64,000 bases of DNA from Verrucomicrobiota bacterium. GTDB taxonomy: Bacteria; Verrucomicrobiota; Verrucomicrobiia; Opitutales; Intestinicryptomonadaceae. Positions 35,936 through 43,468 of the stretch are shown here, piece after piece (positions within the stretch are counted from its first letter, which is position 1; each line of letters starts with the position of its first letter). The translations under genes were made by a program, and so were the position numbers. The stretch covers positions 61,321 to 125,320 of the forward strand of contig JAEXGH010000031.1 in assembly GCA_023450935.1 (NCBI GenBank). Direction: 5' to 3'. A model generated the notes under the pieces. The model searched no databases. It was not told the origin of the DNA and worked only from the letters and a program-made list of their open reading frames with translations.

Positions 35936-37384
35936 CTACCTCAGCCCGCGTTTGGCGCGCATGCAAACCGCGAAGGTAATTGCAAGCGTAAGCGCGCCCG
36001 CAACATAGTAGGCTACGTCCAAATCAAGCCCGAACCCGACTGGCCCGCCGTGCTTGGGGGAAATCCACAAAATGTAGCTGAGAACGATAAAACACATGAA
36101 CACCGCGGGAACGAGAGCCACAAGGCCGTTTCTTGCCCGCCCGAAAAGCCAAACCGCGCTCGCATAAAGCGTTGACGCCGCCATAACCTGATTGCCCCAC
36201 GCAAAGTAGTTCCACAAATTGCCGAAACTTTTTGCGTCGGCCTGCGACCACACCAACAACGCCGACACAATAACTATAAACGGCAAACATACGAGAATGC
36301 GTTTTGAAAGCGTTTTCTGCGGTATCGAAAACATCTCGGCAAAACTCAGGCGGACGCTGCGCATTGCAGTATCGCCCGAAGTTATCGCCAAAACTATCAC
36401 GGCAAGAACAGTCAAAACACTCACATAGTCGCCCAGAAAAAAGCGCGTGATTACAAGCAGAACGTCGTTGGGGTTTTTGTCGAACATCTCGGGCATTTTG
36501 TTGTAGACTGCCATTGCCGCCGCCGCCCAAACCATTGCAATAAAGCCTTCAAGAACCATCATTCCGTAGAAGGAGCTTTTCGCCTCGCGCTCCGACTTCA
36601 TCGTGCGCGCAATAATCGGCGACTGCGTAGCGTGGAAGCCCGAAATTATCCCGCAGGCAATCGTGACAAACAACAGCGGAATCACGGGGTGCGAGTTCGC
36701 CGCCGACCACTGAACCGACTTGAATACCGCTGTGGGCGTAAGCAGCGCGGCATCGGAGAACATCTTATAGACCATCGAAACGAAAATCGCAAGCGTGCCC
36801 AAAACAAGCATTGCCCCAAAAAGCGGATAGAACCTGCCGATGATTTTGTCTATCGCAAAAAGAGTGGCGAGGGCGTAGTAAAGGAATATTGCGCCCACAG
36901 CCCACCAGAAAAGCTGCACCTGCGGGAACATTTTATCGAACAAATTGGCGGGAATGTTTATGAAAACCGCAACTACAAGCAGCAGCAGAAATATTGAAAA
37001 CACCGAAAAGAATTTCGAATACGCGCCGCCGAGATTCCGTTTTACGAGAGTCGGCAAATTCGCGCCGCCGCCGCGAATAGACATCATTCCCGAAATGAAA
37101 TCGTGCGTTGCGCCCGCAATTATGTTGCCCAACGGAATTATCAGAAATACGAGCTCTCCGAATTTTATGCCTATAATCACGCCGATAACCGGCCCCACAC
37201 CCGCAATGTTGAGCAGCTGGATTAGCATATTCTTCCAGTGAGGAAGAGCTACGTAGTCAACGCCGTCGAACTTCGTTCTGGCGGGGGTGTCCCTGTCGTC
37301 GGGCGCGATCACCTTTTCAACAAACTTTCCGTAGGTAAAATATCCCGCCGCAAGAAGCAACATTCCTGTAAAAAACAACAACAT
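35936..37384 (-). CDS. cstA: Carbon starvation protein A family transporter
   Basis: 482 residues with about 13-14 membrane segments. DRDTPARTKFDGVDYVALP near residue 35, the HDFISGMMSIRGGGANLP block and GFHATQSPIIARTM are typical of CstA/YjiY. Characterised members take up peptides or pyruvate. This is the shorter form, lacking much of the C-terminal region of the E. coli protein. GGAGA lies upstream of the ATG. It stands alone, convergent with the RND pump. Confidence 0.92.
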   Translation of the reverse strand: MLLFFTGMLLLAAGYFTYGKFVEKVIAPDDRDTPARTKFDGVDYVALPHWKNMLIQLLNIAGVGPVIGVIIGIKFGELVFLIIPLGNIIAGATHDFISGMMSIRGGGANLPTLVKRNLGGAYSKFFSVFSIFLLLLVVAVFINIPANLFDKMFPQVQLFWWAVGAIFLYYALATLFAIDKIIGRFYPLFGAMLVLGTLAIFVSMVYKMFSDAALLTPTAVFKSVQWSAANSHPVIPLLFVTIACGIISGFHATQSPIIARTMKSEREAKSSFYGMMVLEGFIAMVWAAAAMAVYNKMPEMFDKNPNDVLLVITRFFLGDYVSVLTVLAVIVLAITSGDTAMRSVRLSFAEMFSIPQKTLSKRILVCLPFIVIVSALLVWSQADAKSFGNLWNYFAWGNQVMAASTLYASAVWLFGRARNGLVALVPAVFMCFIVLSYILWISPKHGGPVGFGLDLDVAYYVAGALTLAITFAVCMRAKRGLR

Positions 37385-37524
37385 CTTTTTTTCTCCAATT
37401 CGTTTAAAGATAACGACCTAATCATTCCGCCGAACAAAAGTCAAAACATTAAATTTGCCGAATGCGCTTGCGGCGGTGCTTTTTGTTGGACTTGCGCGCA
37501 AAAACGTGGAAAAACTACGCGACA

Positions 37525-37896
37525 ATGAACCGCTTTTTTGCATACATTGCCGTTGCGTGCGGCGGCGGACTCGGCGCGCTGGGGCGTTGCGGACTGTTTT
37601 TCATAGCCGACGAATCCCTGCGGACGTTTGTCTGCAACATACTCGGCACGCTGATTATGGCTGCGGCACTGGAAACGCGCAGGCTTCACCCGACTGTGCG
37701 CAAATCAATCTGCGTGGGCTTTTGCGGCGGTTTGAGCGTGTTTTCGGGTTTCGCGCAAGACTGCGCACTTGCGCTTGCAAACGCGCGCTACGCGCATTTT
37801 GCCGCGGTCTTTTTCGGCAACTTTGCCGCGTGCATTTTAATAGCCTGCGCCGTCCAAACCTTTGCCGACAAACGGAGGACGAAATGGACATCTTAG
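37525..37896 (+). CDS. crcB: Fluoride channel subunit (CrcB/Fluc), first copy
   Basis: 123 residues, four membrane helices. GGGLGALGRCGLFF at the N-terminus, the FVCNILGTLIM segment with the conserved Asn, and GFCGGLSVFSGF (the usual GFCGGLTTFSTF) identify Fluc, which exports fluoride. In the third motif the usual T and ST are replaced by S and SG. It overlaps the second copy by 13 bases. I find no fluoride riboswitch pattern upstream. The ATG at 37525 is chosen by homology. Confidence 0.9.
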   Translation: MNRFFAYIAVACGGGLGALGRCGLFFIADESLRTFVCNILGTLIMAAALETRRLHPTVRKSICVGFCGGLSVFSGFAQDCALALANARYAHFAAVFFGNFAACILIACAVQTFADKRRTKWTS

Positions 37897-38231
37897 GCGC
37901 ATCATTTGTTTTTGCGGGCGGCGCATTGGGCGCGGCGTTGAGGGCGAAGCTTGCCGAAAAATTCGACGGAGAATTTCCGCGCGGAACATTTGCGGCTAAT
38001 ATGCTGGCGTCGTTCGCGCTCGGAATGATTGCCGCGCGGACGGGGGATTTTTCCGCCGACGAACTTATGTTTTTGCGGGCGGGCTTTTGCGCGTCGCTTT
38101 CAACGTTCTCTTCGATAAGCTGCCAACTGGCTTCAATGCTCAGAAAGCGGCGGACGGGGGCGTTTTTTGCCTACATTTTGTCTACGGCAATTTGCGGTAT
38201 GTTTGCGTTTGTTTTGGGAAAAATCCTGTAG
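37884..38231 (+). CDS. crcB: Fluoride channel subunit (CrcB/Fluc), second copy
   Basis: 115 residues, four helices. GGALGAALRAKL, GTFAANMLASFALGMI and GFCASLSTFSSI correspond to the Fluc motifs. GGAGG lies six bases before the ATG, which sits inside the end of the first copy. Paired crcB genes give a heterodimeric channel in which the two subunits have complementary key residues; that is the likely arrangement here. Confidence 0.9.
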   Translation: MDILGASFVFAGGALGAALRAKLAEKFDGEFPRGTFAANMLASFALGMIAARTGDFSADELMFLRAGFCASLSTFSSISCQLASMLRKRRTGAFFAYILSTAICGMFAFVLGKIL

Positions 38232-38269
38232 CAAACGCGCCGAACGGGCAGAAAAACTTTACCCCGCGT

Positions 38270-38297
38270 CTCTGCGCGCCCGCGTCTGCGCGCCCGC
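38270..38297. repeat. Short tandem repeat of a 13-14 base unit
   Basis: TCTGCGCGCCCGC occurs twice in direct succession just beyond crcB and before the esterase stop. It is GC-rich and has no obvious role. Confidence 0.6.
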
Positions 38298-38308
38298 ACC
38301 GAGTCGCG

Positions 38309-39676
38309 TTATTTTGCGCCCGCATTGCGCCCGAAAACGCCGTCGAGCCAATCCATATTTGCGTTCCAATCGTATTTTGTAATGTCGTGTTTGCCCTCGC
38401 GGACGTGGTGCGCAACGTCGCCCGAAAACGGCTTTTCAACAAACACCGCCCCGCCCTTCGGCAGGCGTTCGCACCCGAAGAGCGCGTAGATTTTGGACGC
38501 CTCCAGAAGCGACAAATACTCGCCGCGCGGGTCTGCCCAGAAATCGCGGCTCGCGCTTGCAACCTTCAGCGGGCGCGGCGCAACGCAGGCGAGCAAATGC
38601 GGCTGGTCGAACGGCATATCGTCCTCCCTGCCCGCGTATTTTGCGGCGGCGGGCAAGAACCAATAGCCGAACCTGCGCGTGATTGAGGAAACGTTTTCGC
38701 CGAAATTGCGCCTGCTTGGAGCCGCGCCGAAACAGCCCGAATCGTTGGAGATTACCGCGGCAAAGCGTTCGTCGAAAACGCCCGAATATATGGCGGTTTT
38801 GCCGAGCCGCGAATGCCCAATCACCGCCACTTTGGCGGCGTCGATTTCCGGAAGCGTCTGAAGCAGGTCGAGCACGCACGAATTTGCCCACGCCCACGCG
38901 CGTATTGCTGGCTTTTCGTTTTCGGGGAAATCGTAGATGTTGTAGACGCCATGCGCCGCGCCGCCGTCCGTGTCGGAGCAAACTTGCTCGTAGCAGAATG
39001 TGGCTATTGCGTAGCCGCGCGAAACAATGTCGTCAACGGGATTTTTACAGGCGGCGACCCCGCGCTGGGAATCTTTCGCCAAACCGTCTTCGCCGATACC
39101 CATTTTGGGCGAAAAGTGCAGTTTGTAGTCGGGAAGCGCAACGGCGGAGTCGCTCCAGAATGCGTGGTTTCCGTAGAAATTCGGGGAGACAAACGCGGGC
39201 ACTTTGCCCCGCGCGTTTTTGGGAATGTATACGAGAATGTCGAACACAAAAACTTTCGAACCGTTCGAAGCAACCGCCTTGAACTGCCTGCGCACGGCGG
39301 CGGCATTCGGGGCGTCGCCGCCTTCGAGAAGGCGGAACTCCAGTTTTTGCGGGCGTGGAATGGGCGCGCCGTAGATTTCGCGCGCGAAAAAGTCCTTAGC
39401 GCGGGGCTTGACGTTTTCGAGCCAGTCGAACGCCGAAACAACCGCGCCGCCGTCGGGCTTTTTGAGAACGTCTACGGGCTCAAACGCGCGCGCCCCGTTC
39501 TCGTCCTGATTTATCGGACATTTGAAGCCGCGTATATTGTCGGTGAACGAAAGCCTGTCGGGGACGGGCAAATCGCCCTCCGCATTGCGCGAAACGCACG
39601 CGCACGCCGCAACTGCCAGTGCCGCAACGGCGGCAACCGTCAGCGCGGCAATTTCGACAATCCTTGCTCTCTGCAT
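38309..39676 (-). CDS. CE15-type glucuronoyl esterase
   Basis: 455 residues with an N-terminal hydrophobic segment (about 8-28) and a Cys in AACAC, so lipoprotein or signal-anchored. The nucleophile lies in GHSRLGKTA near residue 288, a variant of the CE15 GCSRxGK motif. It is followed by SNDSGCFGAAPSRRNFGE and, near the end, HHVREGKHDITKYDW with the catalytic His. CE15 enzymes cut the ester between 4-O-methylglucuronate of xylan and lignin. It follows purD by 27 bases and may be read through from it. The uxaC/ExuT pair at 52-54 kb could use the released uronate. Confidence 0.85.
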   Translation of the reverse strand: MQRARIVEIAALTVAAVAALAVAACACVSRNAEGDLPVPDRLSFTDNIRGFKCPINQDENGARAFEPVDVLKKPDGGAVVSAFDWLENVKPRAKDFFAREIYGAPIPRPQKLEFRLLEGGDAPNAAAVRRQFKAVASNGSKVFVFDILVYIPKNARGKVPAFVSPNFYGNHAFWSDSAVALPDYKLHFSPKMGIGEDGLAKDSQRGVAACKNPVDDIVSRGYAIATFCYEQVCSDTDGGAAHGVYNIYDFPENEKPAIRAWAWANSCVLDLLQTLPEIDAAKVAVIGHSRLGKTAIYSGVFDERFAAVISNDSGCFGAAPSRRNFGENVSSITRRFGYWFLPAAAKYAGREDDMPFDQPHLLACVAPRPLKVASASRDFWADPRGEYLSLLEASKIYALFGCERLPKGGAVFVEKPFSGDVAHHVREGKHDITKYDWNANMDWLDGVFGRNAGAK

Positions 39677-39703
39677 AAGCCCAAGCCCCTCCCGAAAAAA
39701 CTT

Positions 39704-40993
39704 CTACTTCTTGTTGCGTTCAAGCTCGCGGTGGGCGATGTCCCTGCGGTAGAATCCTCCCTCGAACTTCGTTTTGCCGCAGAGCGAATACGCGTTGTCG
39801 AGCGCTCCCTGCAGGGTGTCGGCAGTGCCCACCATTCCCAGAACGCGCCCGCCCGACGTGAGAATCTTGCCGTCTTTGGCTGTCGTTCCCGCGTGGATTA
39901 CCCAGCAGCCCGAGGGAATTTCGGACTCAGCGGGCAGAAAAATTTCGTCTCCTTTGCGGTATGAATCGGGGTAGCCCTTTGCGCACATTACCACTATTGC
40001 CGCGAATTTCTTTGCTATCCGAACTTTGGAAACGTCCAAATTTCCGTTTGCAATGTCGAAGAGAATTTCGAGCGGGTCGCTTTCTATAAGCGGCATAAGC
40101 ACCTGACATTCGGGATCGCCGAAGCGCACGTTGAATTCGACAACCTTTGCGCCGTCTTTCGTAATCATGATGCCGACGTAGAGCGTGCCGCGGTAGTCTA
40201 TTCCCTCGTTTTTCAAGCCCGCAAGAGTGGGAACAATTATGTTCTTGCGAACGTCTTCAAGCACGGCTTCGGTGGCGACGGCGGCGGGTGCGTATGCGCC
40301 CATTCCGCCGGTATTCAACCCCGTATCTCCCTCGCCTACGCGTTTGTGGTCTTGGCTCGGGGGAAGCATGACGTATTTGTCGCCGCAGACCATAAGCATA
40401 ATGCTTGCCTCTTCGCCCGCCATTTTCTCCTCCACGACAATCTCCCTGCCGCTTTCGCCGAAGCTTCCGCCCTCGAGCATTTCGCGCGCGGCCTCGACGG
40501 CCTCTTCGCGCGTTTCGGGAATGATTACACCCTTGCCCGCGGCGAGCCCGCTTGCCTTAATCACGACATCGAACGGCGCGTTTTTGATGAATTTTTCCGC
40601 CTCGGCAAAGTCAGTGAAGTTTTCTCCCTGCGCTGTGGGAATTTTGTATTTTTTGAGGAAGTTTTTGGAGAAAGCCTTGCTTGCCTCTAAAATTGCCCCG
40701 TTTTTATTCGGCCCGTAAACGGCTATGCCCTCGGCGCGAAGCGCGTCCGCCAAGCCCATCGAAAGCGGGACTTCGGGGCCGCTTATGACGAAATCGAACT
40801 TTCCGTCCTTGGCAAGCTTTACTATTCCCGCAATGTCGTCTGCCTTGACCGACTCCGTTTTGCAGTCGCGCGAAATACCGCCGTTAGCGGGCGTGCAAAC
40901 CAAAGTTTCAAGCATGGGCGAATCCTTTACCGCCTTGACAAGCGCGTGCTCGCGCCCGCCGCTTCCGACTATCAATACTCTAATTTTTTTCAT
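39704..40993 (-). CDS. purD: Phosphoribosylamine-glycine ligase (GARS)
   Basis: 429 residues. Purine synthesis step two, joining glycine to phosphoribosylamine with ATP. VGSGGREHAL at the N-terminus, GPEVPLSMGLAD, the ATP-grasp core with KASGLAAGKGVI and the FNVRFGDPE block near 290 are diagnostic. It begins two bases after the LptF/G-like gene stop. No SD. Confidence 0.97.
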   Translation of the reverse strand: MKKIRVLIVGSGGREHALVKAVKDSPMLETLVCTPANGGISRDCKTESVKADDIAGIVKLAKDGKFDFVISGPEVPLSMGLADALRAEGIAVYGPNKNGAILEASKAFSKNFLKKYKIPTAQGENFTDFAEAEKFIKNAPFDVVIKASGLAAGKGVIIPETREEAVEAAREMLEGGSFGESGREIVVEEKMAGEEASIMLMVCGDKYVMLPPSQDHKRVGEGDTGLNTGGMGAYAPAAVATEAVLEDVRKNIIVPTLAGLKNEGIDYRGTLYVGIMITKDGAKVVEFNVRFGDPECQVLMPLIESDPLEILFDIANGNLDVSKVRIAKKFAAIVVMCAKGYPDSYRKGDEIFLPAESEIPSGCWVIHAGTTAKDGKILTSGGRVLGMVGTADTLQGALDNAYSLCGKTKFEGGFYRRDIAHRELERNKK

Positions 40994-40995
40994 AA

Positions 40996-42114
40996 TTAAA
41001 AATGTTTTCTATACAAAAATACTGTCCAAACGGCTACCGCAACGGGCGGCACAAGAGCTGCAACTGCGGGCGGTATAAGCCCGTTGCCGCCGAGTGCCGT
41101 CATAATGCTGTCGATTATAAAATATGCGAAAAACGCCCCCATTGTTTTTGTAACGCCCACAACGGGATTTACGCGCACGCCCGTAATGGAGAACGGAATG
41201 GCTATTGCCAAGACAATCAGGCATATCATCGGACTTGCCCAGATTGAATACTTGCGCACCAGATACGGAAGCGCGTCGGAAAAGTCGTCGTCGCCGCCAA
41301 GAGCCTCCAAGACCGTGTTGTTTTCGAAAAGCGACAAGTCCTGCGGTCTTGCCATCGACAGAATCATAATCTGCGGGCGTTCGGTGAAGTTGCGGTAGTA
41401 TTTTTTGTCGAACCCGACCGCGCGAACCGATTTGTTGCGGGCGGCGTCGTATTCAATCTCCTGCCCGTCGAGGAAAAACCAGCATTTGTCAACGTCGTCA
41501 TAGACGCCGCGGCGCGCCATAATACGCGCGATTTCGCGGTCTTTGGAATCGAGAATCGATACAGTAACGCCGTTGCCCACATTCGTATTGCGCGAAAACG
41601 AATTCATATACCACAGACGCGAATTCTTGCGGTTGTTAAAGCACAGATTGTTTACTATCGACGCATCTGAGAGTGTGTTGTTTTTCGCGCTACGTTCGAT
41701 AAGCGCGGAATCGTAAATCTTGCGCGAAACCTCCTTGCTGCGCGGGATAACGGAACCGTTCATCCAGAAGAACAAAACGGCAATCAAAACCGATGCAATC
41801 CAAAGCGAACGCGTTATGCGGAAGTCGTTCATACCCGCGGCGCGCATTGCGGTGATTTCGTTGTTTCTGTGGAGCGCGCTAAGCGTGAAAATGAAACTTA
41901 AAAGCATGCTCACTGGCAGGATAACCGGCACGAGCGACGGCATCAGATAGCAGTAATACTGGAGTATTCTCCAAGTCGGCACACCCGACTCGAAAAGTTT
42001 GCCGAGCGTTCTATACATATCGTCCATTATGAGTATTCCAATCATAACGGAAACCATTATGGCAAAAATCTTGAGCCATTCGCACAAAACGTGTCTGTCG
42101 AGAGTTCTAAACAT
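40996..42114 (-). CDS. LptF/LptG-family LPS export permease (YjgP/YjgQ)
   Basis: 372 residues. Membrane helices at about 10-35, 55-80 and 95-115, then a periplasmic domain of about 150 residues, then three more near the C-terminus. FRTLDRHVLCEWLKIF, MYRTLGKLFESG and the AMRAAGMN loop match the permease pair that moves LPS out of the inner membrane. Only one permease is here; the partner and LptB are not in the window. ATG at 42114 is chosen; a start at 42183 adds 23 unlike residues. It supports an LPS-bearing outer membrane. Confidence 0.92.
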   Translation of the reverse strand: MFRTLDRHVLCEWLKIFAIMVSVMIGILIMDDMYRTLGKLFESGVPTWRILQYYCYLMPSLVPVILPVSMLLSFIFTLSALHRNNEITAMRAAGMNDFRITRSLWIASVLIAVLFFWMNGSVIPRSKEVSRKIYDSALIERSAKNNTLSDASIVNNLCFNNRKNSRLWYMNSFSRNTNVGNGVTVSILDSKDREIARIMARRGVYDDVDKCWFFLDGQEIEYDAARNKSVRAVGFDKKYYRNFTERPQIMILSMARPQDLSLFENNTVLEALGGDDDFSDALPYLVRKYSIWASPMICLIVLAIAIPFSITGVRVNPVVGVTKTMGAFFAYFIIDSIMTALGGNGLIPPAVAALVPPVAVAVWTVFLYRKHF

Positions 42115-42293
42115 TAGAAAAAAAATCGTCCTCGAAGATAACAGAAAACTTGATTTTTCCAACAAAAAAAGCGGGCAAATCAAAGCGCGGGCGAATGCGG
42201 AATTTTCGCGAAAAATCCGCGCAATGCGCCCGCAGTATTTTTCCCCCGCACGCCGGCTTGGCAGGCGGAAGACAAACCAGCGCGACTTGGGCG

Positions 42294-42737
42294 TCAGTCG
42301 GCGACTTCCAACAGATTCAGGTTGGAGTCGAAATCGAGCCTGCGCCCATCGGCGAAATAAACCGAAAAAATGCGAGGAGTTTTCTTTATCCGCACGACTT
42401 TCGCGCCTATGAAGCGCACTTCAAGCAACTCCGCAATCCGCGCGGGAAGAAGCTTCAAAGACAATCCCGATTTGTTGGAAATTTCGCGCCAGTAGCCCGC
42501 TCCGTCGAATTCCACCGAAGTTGAGTCGGACAGCGTCACGAGATAGTCGGTGGAAAACCAGCCCGAGTCTTTGCGCACGTCCGCGATGCGCGCACCCGCA
42601 AAAGTTGAGCCGACAAAATCGAATGCTATTTTCGGCAACGCCGATTCGCCCGCCGGCTCTGCCGAAAAGCATTCAGCCGCGCAAAAAAACGCACACACAA
42701 CAAAAGCCCCAAAAAATTTTTTCATACCCACAGACAT
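42294..42737 (-). CDS. Secreted PepSY-like (DUF2874-type) protein
   Basis: About 147 residues. MKKFFGAFVVC onward is a signal peptide with probable cleavage at FSA. Two repeats of the pattern DYLVTLSDSTSVEFDGAGYW and IFSVYFADGRRLDFDSNLN give the small alpha/beta PepSY-like fold. Function unknown. ATG at 42737 has a weak GGCGG upstream; ATG at 42725 would start directly at MKKFF. It is divergent from aroK. Confidence 0.72.
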   Translation of the reverse strand: MSVGMKKFFGAFVVCAFFCAAECFSAEPAGESALPKIAFDFVGSTFAGARIADVRKDSGWFSTDYLVTLSDSTSVEFDGAGYWREISNKSGLSLKLLPARIAELLEVRFIGAKVVRIKKTPRIFSVYFADGRRLDFDSNLNLLEVAD

Positions 42738-42834
42738 TGAACCGCCGCGTGAAATTGTCGAACAAAAACACAAAAAACGGGCGAAAGCCAAAAAATGCTT
42801 GCAAGTGCGCCTCCGCCTGCGCTACTTTGGCGCT

Positions 42835-43428
42835 ATGGATACGAAAGAGGCGAAGCCAAAACCCAACATTTACCTGCTCGGATTCATGGGCACGGGCAAA
42901 ACGTCGGTCGGCAAGCGGCTCGCCCAGATTCTCGGATTTAAATTCATCGACTCCGACGAGGAAATCGAAAAAAAATACGCCATGTCGGTTAGGGACATTT
43001 TCGAAAAGTTCGGCGAGGAAAAATTCAGGCAAATGGAGCGCGAGTTTATCGAAAGCGGACACCCCGACCACAACTGCGTTGTTTCCTGCGGCGGCGGGCT
43101 TGTCTGCCGCGGCGATATGCCCGAAAAAGTCAAGGCGAAGGGTGTTGCGGTTGTGCTTGTAAGCCAACCAGAGGAAATTTTCGAGCGCGTATGCAAAAAC
43201 GACAAACGCCCCCTGCTCAACGTGCCCGACCCCCTCGCGAAAATACGCGAGCTTCTCGACGCGCGCAACCCCTATTACATACGTAGCGGCATTCAGCTTG
43301 CAACCGCCAAGGAAATAAGGAACACAGTTGACGACGTTCTTAAAATCTACGAAAGAAAAACAAGGAAGAAAAGAAATAACACGCGCAAAAAACCCCGCGC
43401 GCGCGCCGCTTCGGCAGAGCAAATATAA
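42835..43428 (+). CDS. aroK: Shikimate kinase
   Basis: 197 residues. Phosphorylates shikimate with ATP in aromatic amino acid synthesis. Walker A is GFMGTGKTSVGK at 16-27, DSDEEIEK gives the shikimate-binding Asp, and CGGGLV and RPLL with a later R complete the family set. About 20 basic residues at the C-terminus (RKTRKKRNN onward) extend beyond the usual end. ATG at 42835 is supported by homology; upstream in-frame codons overlap the divergent gene and are rejected. Confidence 0.95.
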   Translation: MDTKEAKPKPNIYLLGFMGTGKTSVGKRLAQILGFKFIDSDEEIEKKYAMSVRDIFEKFGEEKFRQMEREFIESGHPDHNCVVSCGGGLVCRGDMPEKVKAKGVAVVLVSQPEEIFERVCKNDKRPLLNVPDPLAKIRELLDARNPYYIRSGIQLATAKEIRNTVDDVLKIYERKTRKKRNNTRKKPRARAASAEQI

Positions 43429-43432
43429 GGGC

Positions 43433-43463
43433 AAAAAAAATGCGAACCTGCGCGGTTCGCATT
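43433..43463 (-). terminator. Terminator of the purA-mcsA-mcsB-clpC operon, also at the aroK end
   Basis: On the minus strand, AATGCGAACC pairs with GGTTCGCATT around GCGCA, followed by eight T. It lies between convergent aroK and clpC and may work for both, but only the minus side has a strong T-run. Confidence 0.92.
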
Positions 43464-43468
43464 TTGCG

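Noticed and set aside
37385..37524. Fluoride riboswitch before the crcB pair
   Set aside because: The conserved aptamer segments are not visible in the 140 bases upstream.
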